64,000 bases of DNA from Branchiostoma floridae (Eukaryota; Chordata; Leptocardii; Amphioxiformes; Branchiostomatidae). Below are positions 17,116 through 29,900 of the stretch, in pieces (the first letter of the stretch is position 1; each line of letters starts with the position of its first letter). Position numbers and translations under genes: made by a program. Below the pieces are notes generated by a model, which saw only the letters and a list, made by a program, of their open reading frames with translations, searched no databases and was not told the DNA's origin. Location: positions 8,115,200 through 8,179,199 of the forward strand of contig NC_049982.1 of the NCBI RefSeq assembly GCF_000003815.2, given 5' to 3'.

Positions 17116-17121
17116 TTTATT
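17116..17121 (-). terminator. Poly(A) signal, gene D
   Basis: AATAAA on the minus strand lies about 0.86 kb past the gene D stop, at the position equivalent to the gene C signal at 11427-11432. Confidence 0.55.
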
Positions 17122-17977
17122 GTGTAGAACATCGACTTTGACGTAACGTTGCCGACAAAATAACATAGATAGAAATACTCTCGTACTTTTTGTACATCCC
17201 GATAAAGTCATCTCGGAACAATCATAAAATGACTGATAGAAATGCTCCATTGTTTACAGAAGAGCACGCCAAAACAAACTAAAGGACCATAGAGTACAGT
17301 CTTGTCAATTGTACAGCAAAGGTATCCTGTTACCAACCAAAAGGTATATGGAAATAGTTCCTTTCCAAGACGAAGTGATAAAAAGCTTGTTGATTATGAA
17401 CAATATCATACAGCAAAGGAAACTTGTCAGCAAGTGTCTAATGAAATAGATCTGAACTGAAAAGGTGATGTTAAGGTAATGTTAGACATGTTATTAGATA
17501 TGAAGATTGAATTGCTTTGCGCTTGTTGGAGGTACACATGTCATTTACTGTATTTGAAAAACACAGCTCAGGGTATCCAGATTGGCATGGCATCAACAAC
17601 ATTTACAATATCATTTAAGATTGTTACTAATGTTAGTACTCCTTAAAAAAAATTTAAAAGCGACATAATCAATTCCTCTCAGTAAATCAAATAAGCGTTT
17701 TGATAATAAGCGACCCATCTATATCTAACTTGACCTTCCTTTTTGCTACCCCTACCCATCCATTAAATATTATGTGGAACCATTCACTGCTTCTCAAGTT
17801 TGGTTGTGCACAAACTTTTTACACCTGCTATCTGCCTACCAAATATCAGATAAAGATTCATTCACAGCTTCTCGAGTTAAGATGTTGACATACATACAGA
17901 CGCACAGCATAGCTACTACACCCTGGCGCAACTGAAAACGTAACCTTCTTGGCTAATGTAATAAGTTGGGTACAGTA
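17122..17977 (-). other. Probable 3' UTR of gene D
   Basis: The distal part (about 17122-17460) is homologous to the gene C 3' UTR. The proximal part (about 17470-17977) is unique within the window. No coding exon is seen. Confidence 0.55.
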
Positions 17978-20900
17978 CTAACTGCAGCGATATTGATACA
18001 TAGTGGCCAGTCCAAAAACATTGATGTTAGTGGTTGCCCAGTCAATCACGTTGCCATGATGACCACAGAAGACTGACCAGTCTGTCCCTATCTCAGCTGG
18101 AGTCAGCACGCGGTCCCAAAGGTTCACCTGTGACAGTTCTCCGATGAACGCTTGATCCGGCTGGAACCCTCCCCCGACTCTGTCTTGATCTTGTGCAAGG
18201 ATCCATGTTCCACCACTGCGCACTGCCCCTCCTACGCTCAGCCCCGAGCCGGAAGCCTGAAGAGCGCCGTCAATGTAGACCTGCCAGGCTCCGTTGGTGC
18301 TGCGCCAGGTGGCACATACTGCATGCCTCTCACCATCCCAAACAGGCAAGACACCAACGGCAGCCTGATTACCTTGTACGAACAACTGAAAAATACATTC
18401 CAAGGGCATTGACTGTTATCTTGGGAAATTTACCATGTGTTTGTAAGTTAAGTATTGAGAAATTAAAGATCATCAGAGTGGCGAGTTAGATAACAGAGGT
18501 TTGTGATTGTCAACTTACTAAGAATCCGCCCGCTCCGTTTTTGAGGATGAGTATCTCATTGTGATGTTGTTGTACAGCATAGCTGACCAAACCTGCTGCA
18601 CTGTTGGAACTCATGTCGCTACGCATTTGCAGACATAAAGTAAAACTTCTTAAGTTCTGAGACCATGTTGTTCCCAGCTTGGCGTAGTTACCGACGCTTT
18701 GTGGAGCCGGAAAGGTTGTCTTTTGCAAATAAGTTGCTGTATTTGACAGAAAAGACATATCTTTGTCAAAGCTTTATTTTCGGTCAAATACTTTCCTCGG
18801 GATGCCAAGTCGCAGGTTGAGGACACTATGGGTGATCGTAAAGTCTGGTTGGACGTCCTTGGTTGGACGTAGTCCGGGCAGCACGCTCGAAATCACAACG
18901 ATGATGGCATCTTTGGAGTTGCGGTGGAGTAAAACTCCTCTGCCGGCTAAACTCCTTGCCCAGCTCATGTTACTGTCTTAAACCACCGCAAGATCTGCTT
19001 GGAGATTAATGTACAGTATCTATAGGTTCATTGACATTGTGGTAATTCCTTCCGACAAATACATGTATACAGCAAAATTTTTAGTCTTATTCGTGTATTA
19101 CCAAAATAGTGTGAGTCCTACGGGTATTTTGAGATCCCAAGACTCAGTACTCAAAGAAGAAGGGAGGCTTGTCTCAAAGAAGAAGGGAAGTTGTAGAAGG
19201 AGAATGTGTGTATAATTTGAGTAGATCCCTTTCCATACCATGAGGTATCTGACCCCTAGCCTGGGCTATTCCATTTATGTCTCAGGGGTTTTCACTCTTC
19301 ACAGCTTCTCGAATTATGCTGTGTATACAGGCACACAACACATCATGGCACAGCTGAAAACATAACCCTCTTGGCGAAGGTAACTAACCTGTTTCATAGT
19401 TACCTCGTTCACAAATCCCGCAGCATCCGCCAGCAGGACCAGGAGGACCGGGAGGCCCGGCAACACCATCACGGCCGTCCCGCCCGTCTCGTCCGGCCGG
19501 TCCCTCGGGACCCCGGAAGGGACCTGCGGCAGTTGCAGTGAGGTTCATAGTTACATTTAAAGGATACATGATGGTGTGGCAGTAGCAACCGTTAGTGTAA
19601 AGATCGTTATAAGTTACAAACACCTCAAGGACAAACTACACAAGATAATGACATTTGTCGACGAGTAACAACATTAAGAACTCATCCTGCGCATGCGCAC
19701 CATTGCAGTAGTAAAGAGTTGTTGTCCTCTTAAAAACAATGGCAAAGTTCAAGTGATCTTTATGTTTAAAAAATCAATTTCGTTAATCGATTAGTGGAAA
19801 GAACCCATGCTTGCCCACCTGAGCCGTAGGGTGTTGTGATGGTGTTGGCCGCTCTCTTAGACCGCCGCAAGGGGGCGCTGTGATCACCAAGCTTGACGTC
19901 ATCACCAACTTCACTCGGTTTCACATCGGGGTCAGTCTCCTGTTGTAAAATGCTTAAAATTTTACTCCGCATCCGCACTTCTCGGTTCAATAGATAGATA
20001 AATCATACTTAAAGTACGTCCATTAGATCAATTTGTGATGGCCATTTCGTTTTAGCCCAGTCAGGATTTCATCCAACCAGAGCTCCGCGGAAATTTTGCC
20101 GCTGATTCTCAAGTGTTTTGAATTTTTGTCTTCTGATCACTTCATTCAACATGGAAGATCACACCCTATTATATCATGTATGCTTCAATCTTCTTTCCGT
20201 ATGTCCAAATTAATCACGTTACGTTTCTGAGATAAGATTCTGCTCCTTTTCTCCTCCCTAATTCGACATGTCTCCGTCGGCCTTGCCTCTCATAGTAATA
20301 ATCATAGCACTACTAATGTACGTACGTGTTTACGTATATTATCATTATACTACTTTCAGACATTTTATACAAACAAGCCCCCAACAATTCTACATCATCG
20401 CCGCGCACATAAACGCTGTTTACTGCTTCACCCTTAACCTCTGAAAGGGTCGTTACTTACAGCTATCTAAAGTTGAAAGACCAGACATGTTGAGTTTTTG
20501 CCCGAGGCAAGTTACCTGTCAGTGCGGGTGACCCAACCTGCCCAATTATTCGCGGTGTTTATGTGCATGATATATACATGGCAGCTTAACATGTACAAAG
20601 GGAAAACATTCTGCGCTTTCCCGAAAATGTTTGTTTCGTAGTTGAATTTTCAATCTGCTGTATTGAACACCCTTCCCTGGCCATAACAGGCAAAATTGAA
20701 TATGGAAATGGCGAATAACTTTTTACGAAACTTTCCTGTAATGTGATGAGTCGGGAGCGTTAGCAGGAAAGGCGGGGAGTGTTATTGAATAAGAAAAAAT
20801 ATGTTGCCCCCTTACCTCATGAGAGGTTCCGTAGGTTGGTTGTTGTTCGTTTTCGACACCGAGTTGGAACTTGGTTTCCAGCACAGCCAGTCTCTCCCTC

Positions 20901-21295
20901 AGAGACGCCCCGTCAACTTTCTCCTTCTGCAACTCCGCACGTTCGCTGTCTAGTTGATTCTGCAGGGACGACAGGTGGATTTTCAGGGCCGTCATTTCCT
21001 CCTTGTGCGAGGACACTTCCTCCTTGTCTCTCGCAGCGGTTTCTTGTTTGATCTCCATGGCCAAGGTACGATCCTTCAGCGCCAGGATCTGGTCATTTGC
21101 CTTCGCTAGTTGATCTTGCAGGTGACTTGCGTTCTCTCGGACATATTTGACCTCGTGAGCGAGGAAGACGAGGGCCGCCACCACCAGCACCCCCGCCCCG
21201 GCCGCCACGGCCACCGTCACCGGTCGGGCCGCGGGTCGGTCTCGGCGGGCCCGGCCGGTAACTTCGCTTACGTTAAGCAGCTTCTCTGAGCTCAT
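17978..21295 (-). CDS. Array gene D: type II membrane collagen-like protein with pentraxin domain
   Basis: Five coding exons (minus strand): 21295-20816, 19939-19819, 19523-19389, 18736-18519, 18385-17978. Phases agree and total 453 aa. Exons 1-3 are the constant part: membrane anchor at about 25-47, coiled coil slightly longer than in B and C, linker ending RRSKR, then a collagen segment with [10 protein letters not shown]. Exons 4-5 (about 207 aa, normal for the family) encode a pentraxin domain. SFTLCLQM and HAVCATWRST supply the two cysteines of the conserved disulfide and the H-x-C-x-[ST]-W-x-[ST] pentraxin signature; GELSQVNLWDRVLT and GNVIDW are typical of its C-terminal half. Pentraxins bind phosphocholine or glycans in a calcium-dependent way, so a membrane-bound or shed pattern-recognition role is inferred. 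The start is the conserved MSSEKLL; the frame is open further upstream but that part is not conserved. Confidence 0.82.
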
Positions 21296-23439
21296 TGCGA
21301 GGATACGACGAGACGGAACCGCCAAACCCTCAGATATCTCACTGTAGACAACTTTCTGCCGGACCGAGGACGATATGGCAGTGTAGTCCACAATTGTCCC
21401 ACTCCACCGACTAAAAAAAGTGCGTAGAGCTAGTAGGATATAAGAATCCCCAGTGATTGAATGTCGATGACATGTAATCTGATTGGTTGGTATAGCGTCA
21501 AACCTTTCACTAAACGATTTAAACTACGCCCATCACCTGGCGGTTTTGCAGAAAACTGCACGCCTTTTCTCTGAGACAACGTAACGATGACGCAGGCAAA
21601 GGCCTACGTCACATTTCCAAACCGGGGCCCAGCCGGGCAGCTTTCGGGAACGAAAAGTATTATATAAACGACACCAAACTACACAAGACGTTTTACTACA
21701 TTGATGAAAAGTATCACTCCACTGCCCCTGTAAGCATTCACATGTGAACTTTTTCCACTCGGTTGAATGAACACAGTGGCACATAATGGCTGACATGTCA
21801 CTTTCTCAGGATTTGTCAGCTGCATTCTACTGCATTTCTAGTCAGCAGATCGCTACAAGAGTTCACTGAATATTTGCTCACACCATTTCAAACAAACCTT
21901 GTAAAACTGAACAGCAAAGTATTCTTAGTTCAATCAAACCTACGAGGAAACGACTGTCCAAAATAACAGAATCAGTCTAGCGGAAAATTGCTGAAGACTA
22001 CAAAAAAGCCAAGGGCTAGATTGAGAGATATTGTCATTAAGGCGAGGACCAGGCAGAAAATATTTGTTCCCATGATCTGCTTCGTGTACGTGATGATGGA
22101 TATACAGCACTTATACAGGCTTGGATGATTCTCATGTGTAAAGTCTATTTCAGATTTTTTTCAGTCATGTTCAGTCAGAGTCATGTTCTCTAAAATAATT
22201 ACTAGTACGCCATCAGGTCACATATATCAGTCGATGACCCTGAAATAATGCGTCTGAAGAGAACTCCAATGAAGCACCCCCAGTGTAAATCATGATTCGG
22301 GAGGGGGAGGGGTGGTACCGTAAGTGGTGTTATATGTAAGGCCACAGCAAATAAATTTTATGAATGACATCCTCTGCAGACTGCAAAAATAGCGAGGTAG
22401 GGCGAAAAAAAGGTGGGTAAAATACTGCTAAATTATCAAAATAGACACCATAAACATTGTAACAAGAACTAAAGCAATAAAACACAGTATCACAGCCAAA
22501 AAGGCATTCAATCCTGTATTTAACCCGTGCACTGGTGTAGTAAAGGTGACACTAGTGTAGTGTCACTTAGTTACCAAGTTGGCAACTACACTCGTGGCTT
22601 CCATATTGGTGCCAGCTCCACAACTGTCTGACTAATTTCACTTCTACAGCTTAAGTCATGGTTACCTTGTTAGTTTCACTCATACAAGTGCAACCGTTAG
22701 GCTAGAACATAACTATGATATTTTCTCATTTTGGTTATTTCTCGTCATGTTGACCATCTCCATAGAAGAAAATTTCTTGATTTTTTCTCTGAAATCATGC
22801 AAAAATTGATTAGCGAGCTGATGTCATCCATAAAGTTTACTTGCTGTGGCTTAAGCTGTAATCTACAGGGTATATAAATGAACAATTCATGATACAATCG
22901 TTCACAATTATGTACTACTTTTAGTGCATGATAATTGTACTGCCTCTTCTATTTCGTTCTTATGTGGATAATGCAGTTATTGGAGTGGACGCACAATGTG
23001 GGTCTGGCACACCTGCACCACAGACATGCCTGATGTAGGTGGCGTTAGGTATGGTATTGATAACGTTACCAAAGTTTAGTCTAGTGTGGCATATTCAACT
23101 TCTCCAAGAAAGTTATATTTTCGGTGCTGTAGTTTTGTTTGTTTCTTTGGTTGTTTGGATATTGTGTTAACTTGCGTCTTTGTGAACAGCATAACTCAAG
23201 GAGTCATTGTTGGATCCGTCTCAGATATAGATTTAGATATGTGTATATGTGTAGGAAAAACGAAGGTCGGGCTCGATCATGGACCTCCTAGCGGCTATCT
23301 TTCGTGATGCAGCACGAGTCAACGGATCGTCATGATTTTTGGTAGGCAGATAGGTGAAGAAATGATTAACTTAAGTAGATACCAATTAATGACATCATTT
23401 TATAGATTCGCTGCGTTTCATGACAGGAGTATTTGATAA
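21296..23439. other. 5' flank of gene D and spacer
   Basis: About 21350-21960 resembles the 5' flanks of B and C. The rest up to the NLR 3' end shows no coding exon apart from the MITE at 22340-22851. Confidence 0.5.
22340..22851. mobile_element. Harbinger-like MITE, copy 2
   Basis: The left end reads GGCCACAGCAAATAAATTTT and the right end CTTGCTGTGGCT, flanked by TAA at 22337-22339 and 22852-22854. Sequence and internal layout match the copy at 5508-6025 in the same orientation. Confidence 0.8.
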
Positions 23440-23445
23440 TTTATT
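23440..23445 (-). terminator. Candidate poly(A) signal of the TIR-NB-ARC-WD40 gene
   Basis: AATAAA on the minus strand, about 460 bases past the stop codon at 23903. The distance is plausible but there is no further support. Confidence 0.35.
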
Positions 23446-23902
23446 ATTGAAATAAAGAGTAATATCGGACGTTCATATTCTTTAAGTTAAGAAAAGACAA
23501 TATACATAGTCAAATAATTGTCACATTTATATAAATGATGTAATACTACAAGAGCCTTCTTGGCTGAGATATAAATATTTCCATACTTTGAACAACTTGT
23601 ACCATTTGGGTGGAGAAGACTATCAACTGATGATAGAATTTTTGCAACTGAGGACCTTATTTGCATACTCAAAGAGAAACATTTTTGACACGTCAGTCGT
23701 TAAGGTTAACATCATTTGGCAGGGTTGTTTCCTGTCGCTCATGAGAACCGGCTTATGTACAATACGCCTCGACATGAGTTCATGGACCAAAGGATCCAAA
23801 GTGAATGATCGATTGGAGTGCACGATAATCGGTAGAGGGTACGTTGCCATAATTCATGGCCGTTTGACACCGTACTTAACGAGAGTCACCAGACTGTAAA
23901 CG

Positions 23903-26900
23903 TTATTTTAAAGGACTTGATGGATTTTTCAGTTGTAGAAAGCACACTTGTCCATTTCTCAACCCCACGCATATTTTCCCGTCTTTCGCCACGGCCACCG
24001 CGAGAGGTTGATGCTCGAATGTAAACCGACAAAGCTGGAAGAACTTCTCCCGCTTGACGCACCAGACCCTGACAGACTTGTCTGCCGATCCGGAAACCAC
24101 CAGGCGTCCGTCTGACGTCACTGTCACGCAAGTGACATCCTGTTGGCTCCTGGTGACTTCTGCTTGGTACGGACCTAGAGGCTCCTGCTCACTCAGTACA
24201 GAGCCGCTCATGCGGTCCCAGATGATCAGTTTGTTGAGAGAATTTCCAGTCACGACTGTTGCGCTGTCCCCAGCGATGGCCGAGAAGTGGCACCACGTCC
24301 CGAACCCTCGCGAACAGAAGTCCTGTTTAAGTGTCGAGCTTTCCGCAGTGTTGAAGTTCCAGGCTTCGAGGTAGCTGCCGTTGTAGCTGCACATGAGTTC
24401 GCCGTCGTCACCCGTGAAGCCCACACAGTTGACGCCGTAAAATTCGGACGTGTACTCTCTGAGTAGTGCTCCATTGTTCACGTCATACGCACGAAGCTTG
24501 TTGTCAGCAGAGCCGGTGACGACGTAGGATCCACCTGATGTTACTGACAAATGGGTGGGAGCTGGACAGGAATCTGGTACGAGTATGGTTCTCAGTGGTC
24601 TTCCATACCGCGTAGTGGCATTCACAGACCATATCTTTACGGTGTGATCCAGGGATGAGCTGAGAACGACAGGTTCGTGCTCTAGCGTGGTGGCTACTAC
24701 CGAGGTCACATCCCCTGTGTGTGCTCCCCAACACTCGGTTTGTCGAGATGCCTTGCGGATATCCCAGACAGCGAGGAACCCGCCAGCGCTACCCGACAAC
24801 ACACTGCTGTCTCCTACGTCACAAAAACATGTTATCCTCCCCGGCGTTTTTCCGATGTTAATAACAGCCATTTCCCCGACAGGAGCGCGACTTCTGTTGC
24901 AATGCCAGAACCGAACAGCTCCCTCTGTATCTCCGGTCAGGAATGATACCCCGTCCTCATGCCGTGTGAATAGTATTGCACTGACGTAACTAGCAGATTC
25001 TTCGACGTTACTGACGTAGTGGATGGCTTGACTGTCCCCACAAAGACTTACGGTCGTGATAGTGCCACCTGTTGATGCCGACAGGAGGAGATCATATTTA
25101 TGGTCTACCGCCAACGCCGTGATGACAGCGCCGTCAGGATGGCCGCAGTAGCCCCGGGACTCCCTCCCCGTCTCGTCCCAAACACGGTACCGCCCTTCCT
25201 CGGGGCAGCCGCTTACGATCTTCTTCTGATGAGGAAGTACTAGAGCTGGATAAGACAGCCACCTTGCTTCAGGCCCATGGACTGTTGAAGTGGGACGTGT
25301 CACTGTTGTACCCACCAAGCTCCATTCACAGGATATGTTGTCCCTCGAGCAAGCTAATATGGTGTCATCCCCCGAAAAAGCAACAGACATGACACCGTAA
25401 CTCACATGACGGAACGTCTGTACAACCTCCGCTGTTTGAATGTTCCAGACAACAACAATTCCGTCCCATCCCCCTGACGCAGCGAGCTTCGAGTCTTTAG
25501 AAATGGCAACAGCTTGGACCGTTCCCCCGTGACAAGTGAGGACGTGCTTCCGGATAAGTCTGAAGGTTCCAGGTTTGTCTGGTTGCGGTAGCAAGGACCA
25601 AACTTTCACCTGCCGATCCTTGGAGCCGGAAACAAAGGTGTTTCCGTCCTGAGCCACCGCCACTGCGCGAATTGACCTAGAGTGGGCACTTGTACGGATG
25701 GCAACGAGTTCCCCTGTACGAGCATTCCAAGCCCTCAGTTCGCCGTTCCGGGACCCCGACACCGCTCGGCTCCCATTCACACTAATGGCTACAGCGTAGG
25801 TGGCGAGGTCGTGTCCTGGCAATCGATGTACTTCCTGTAAGCTTCCTTCCATACGCCAGAGTCTGCAAGTGGTGTCCAAAGACCCGGAGAGTAACAGCGC
25901 ACCCTGTGCCGACTTCACCACTCTGACGCACCGTATGCTGTCGCTGTGTCCTCTGTACACACACACCTGCTTCCCCTCTCCGAGACTCCAAATCCTGATG
26001 GTATCATCGTCCATTCCCCCTCCTGACACAATTCTGGTATCGTCCGGTGACAATGTGACAGAGTACACGGAGTTTGTGTGGCCGTGCAGTTTATGTATCA
26101 GCTCGCGCCTGTTCGTGCCCCACACCCCAACTGATCGGTCACCTGAGGCCGATACCAAGTACTTGTCGTCATTTGTTATGGCTAGGCTGAAGACAATGCC
26201 GTCGTGCCCTGTCAATTTGGAAGAGCTAAAGTTGCGCATGTTCCATATCCTGATGGTGTTGTCACTCGAACCAGACGCCACGTTGTTGCTGCGGTGAAAG
26301 GCGCACAAAGCTCGCACCTGTCCAGTGTGACCTGTCAACACCTTTGACGTCGACGTAGAGGTGAGATCCCAAACCCTAACTGTTTTGTCACTTGATCCTG
26401 AAACGACTCTTTTACCATCATCGACGAACGCGACAGCATTGACTTTATCACTATGTGATGTCAAAGTCCAGAGATTTTCCAACTTGTCAGCATCCCAGAT
26501 TTTGACGGTCGTGTCATAAGAAGCCGAGGCCAGCCGACGGTCATCTCTAGACAGAGCCATGGCGTACACATGGCTGCAATGCCCACGCAGTATGCCGAGA
26601 TCCCTCAGTGATTCCAGTTCCCACGCCCTGATAGTGAAGTCTGCGGATCCGGTGAAGACTCGCTTGGTGCGGTCAGAGGTGACGGCGATGCACAGCACAG
26701 CGTCCGTGTGTCTGTCGTATGTCTTCACAATGGGTCCACCTGGGGCGACCAGACACGATTGGCAAGGGTGCAACACAGATATGTCCCTCTCGCTGTCGTT
26801 CCGCCGCACCTGCTCCACCAACCCTCTCACCGCCTCCTCGGGTGAATCTGACAACCTGCCGAGCAGCTGGCCACCTAACTGTGACTTGTCTGTAGACAGC

Positions 26901-29900
26901 ACGTGTCCCGACAAGTGGAGAGCCTTGCATACCTGATCAACGAAATGGCTTGGTTGGACAACCTGAGAGAAGTCTGATAACAGCGAGGCTATGTCTGTCT
27001 TCTCAAGCTTCCTTTTAAGCCACCGAAAGTCAGTCAGCAGTGATGCCATCTCGTCATGAAGACAAGCGCAGCTCATGTGGTACATCACGTAGTGAAAGAA
27101 ATATCCGTCATTAGGGTACTCCCTCTGTTTACTGAGGTACTCAGATTTGTAAGCCTTGAGTAGTTTTCTGTGCGTAGACGCCTGTTTTCTAAGCCTGTTT
27201 CTCGCATAATCTCTAACGATCCTGTGAATCCGGTAGCTATTTTCGTTTGTTCCTGTCGTCAAGAGTGACCGATGATAGAGACGACAGGCAGTCCTTTTGG
27301 CCCTAAGCTGCAGAAGAGATAAATCTGCATCTCCAGCAGCTTCGAGCTGCTGGCAAGTTGAATCTGGGTAGCACCAAAGTAGGACCAGCGTTTCCTCCGG
27401 AATGTCTGTGTCTTCTGGGAAAATGCCGCACATGACGAACCGTTTCTGGTCGATGTTGGAGGAAAGCGCCCTGTAGCTGACATCAATGGACGCCTCGACG
27501 ATTCTTTCTTTATCCCCACCTAAAGCATCTATTCCGACCTTATCCAGCTCATCTGCTGTGTCGATCCACTGCTGCACATTCTCGGGTTTTGTTACAGAGG
27601 ACGCGACAACAGAAAGGGCCAATGGATTGCACTGACAGGCCTTAAGTATCCGCTGTACCGACCGTGACAGTTCCTGGTCCCTATGGTCAGATGCATCCGA
27701 GAAGCCAGCCGCATTGAACACGAATTTCTCCGCGTCGGATTTTGTCAGCGGTTTCAGCTCGAAGAGATGGCGTACTTTGAGACTGACGAGTACATCTTTG
27801 TTTCTGGTGATGACCAGTACTTGACACGTGCCCGACACGGCCTCGGTGATGACCTGTGCTTCGTTCAAGTTCCAAACGTCGTCCAGGACGATCAGGTCAT
27901 CTTTATACTGAGTTTGCTGAAAAATATCGCTTACTGCGTCGCTGATGTTGCTGAAGGACCTGGGTGTGTTGGCCATGCCGCTGGCGAGAAGGGCGAGATT
28001 CTCAAGGACGCGTGGTCTCTGTTCCCCCATGGTGACCCAGAAAACCTGGAGAACAGTAGAGAAATGTTTAGATTTTGTATATATACTAGTGAAATGTGAA
28101 ATATACCATACTGTGAAACACACCATCGCTGCACTAAATACATGTTCACCATGAGAATGGCTCAGTAGGGCAACATGTGAAGGGCTATCCTTGATGATAC
28201 ATGAGTACTGTGTGGAATACGGTCTTTTGTCATCTGTTTTGACGTGCAAGGAAAACAGCAATCTTCCTACCTGTCTACTCTTTTCCAGTTTTTGGGCCAC
28301 CATCAGCGCTAGGACCGTTTTGCCAGCTCCTCCCATTCCCCAGATCCCCACAACGTTGTCCCCAGTCTGGCGGATGAGAGACTCCACTGACAGCTCTCTT
28401 GTGGATGCAGCAATAAGCGTTGTCACCTCGGCGATAGCGGCATCCCTGCCGAAACACCTGGATGGCAGCTTCGGGAGCAGTATTCTCTGCGCCGGTTGTG
28501 TGGGGGTCCGGTGACCTGAAACTGCGAGTATATTGTGCTTTAGATTTATAGCGGAGACCAGATTAATTATTGTAAGTTAAGGTATCTCGGTCGGCTAAAT
28601 TGGCATTTTGACCTTCCACAGTTTTCTTATTTATAAATTAAGAAAGAATGGAGCCGTAACGAATGTTGATAGATGGGCATTAGAGAATTCTAGATCTGAT
28701 TTTTTGGGGGCCGAATTGATGACGTCATCATTTTTATTACCTCTGATATCATTTTTTCTATGACAAAATACAACACTTTGGTACACACCACTGTAATGAA
28801 ACTTCGTTTTTCGTTACATAATGATGCAAGCTACAAACGTAGTGTTGCGCAAATTGATATCTACTAATGATCTGTAGTAATTAGAAATTGTTTGTTTTCA
28901 TCTAAATAAGAAAAATTAATTCTTAATAACTACAGATCGTTAGTAGATATCAGTTTGCGCAACACTACGTTTGTAGCTTGCATCATTATGCAACGAAAAA
29001 CGAAGTTTCATTACAGTGGTATGTACCAAAGTGCTGTATTTTGTCATAGAAAAAATGATATCAGAGGTAATGAAAATGATGACGTCATCAATTTGGCCCC
29101 CCAAAAAATCAGATTTAGAGTTCTTTAATGCCCATCTATCAACATTCGTTATGGCTCCATTCATTCTTAATTCATTAATAAGAAAACAGTGGAAGGTCAA
29201 AATGCCAATTTAGCCGACCGAGATAAATTAAAACAAACAACTTGGCAAACAAACAGTTTCCTGGAGTACCTCCCTAGTCAATGTCAATGTATTGTTTTGA
29301 CAGAGGAGAAATCGGGAACAGAATAACAATTGATAATAGAATTTCATCTGTATATTCACATTTACATGGGTGCTTATACCTTTATCATTCTTCTGACTGG
29401 TTGCAGCCAGGAGTCTTGGCCAAAACAGTTTATCCTGTCGATATTCGAGACACACCCGGCCCTGTACGCCAGCGGGTAGAGCGCAATCCTCCAGTAGAAC
29501 GGCGATCAGTCTCTTACTGGAGGCGAGGGACAGTTCTAGTTCCCGCCGGCACAAGCCGCTCTCCAAGTAGCCTCGCGACAACACGAGAACGATGTTGGTA
29601 CACTCGGGTAACCACTCACAGAAGGACTCGATCTGCGATATCCCGACATCGTAGTCCCTGTCTTTGACCTTAACGACTGTCTTCTCTTCTTCTTCAAGGC
29701 GACACGTCAGTTCTCCGGCCACCCATTGTCTGTCGTCATCACAGTAGGACACCAGGGTGATGGGAGTGATGCAATCTACGAAAAAATATATAAAAGTAAC
29801 AGTTAAGAAAAAACACGTCAAAGGACATTTATATCTAATACTTTCACGCCATTGGAATACTGAACGAGGCTGAGATAACGTTCTTTTGTATTAGTCAAGT

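Noticed and set aside
18774-18968. 64-codon minus-strand frame in intron 3 of gene D
   Set aside because: No splice sites fit the neighbouring phases and no motif is recognised; the pentraxin exons join without it.
24054-26936. Several plus-strand and alternative minus-strand frames over the NB-ARC/WD40 exon
   Set aside because: They are shadows of one long GC-rich coding exon whose own frame has clear NB-ARC and WD40 motifs.
28940-29200. Frame inside the foldback element
   Set aside because: It lies within the inverted-repeat arm and has no recognisable protein features.
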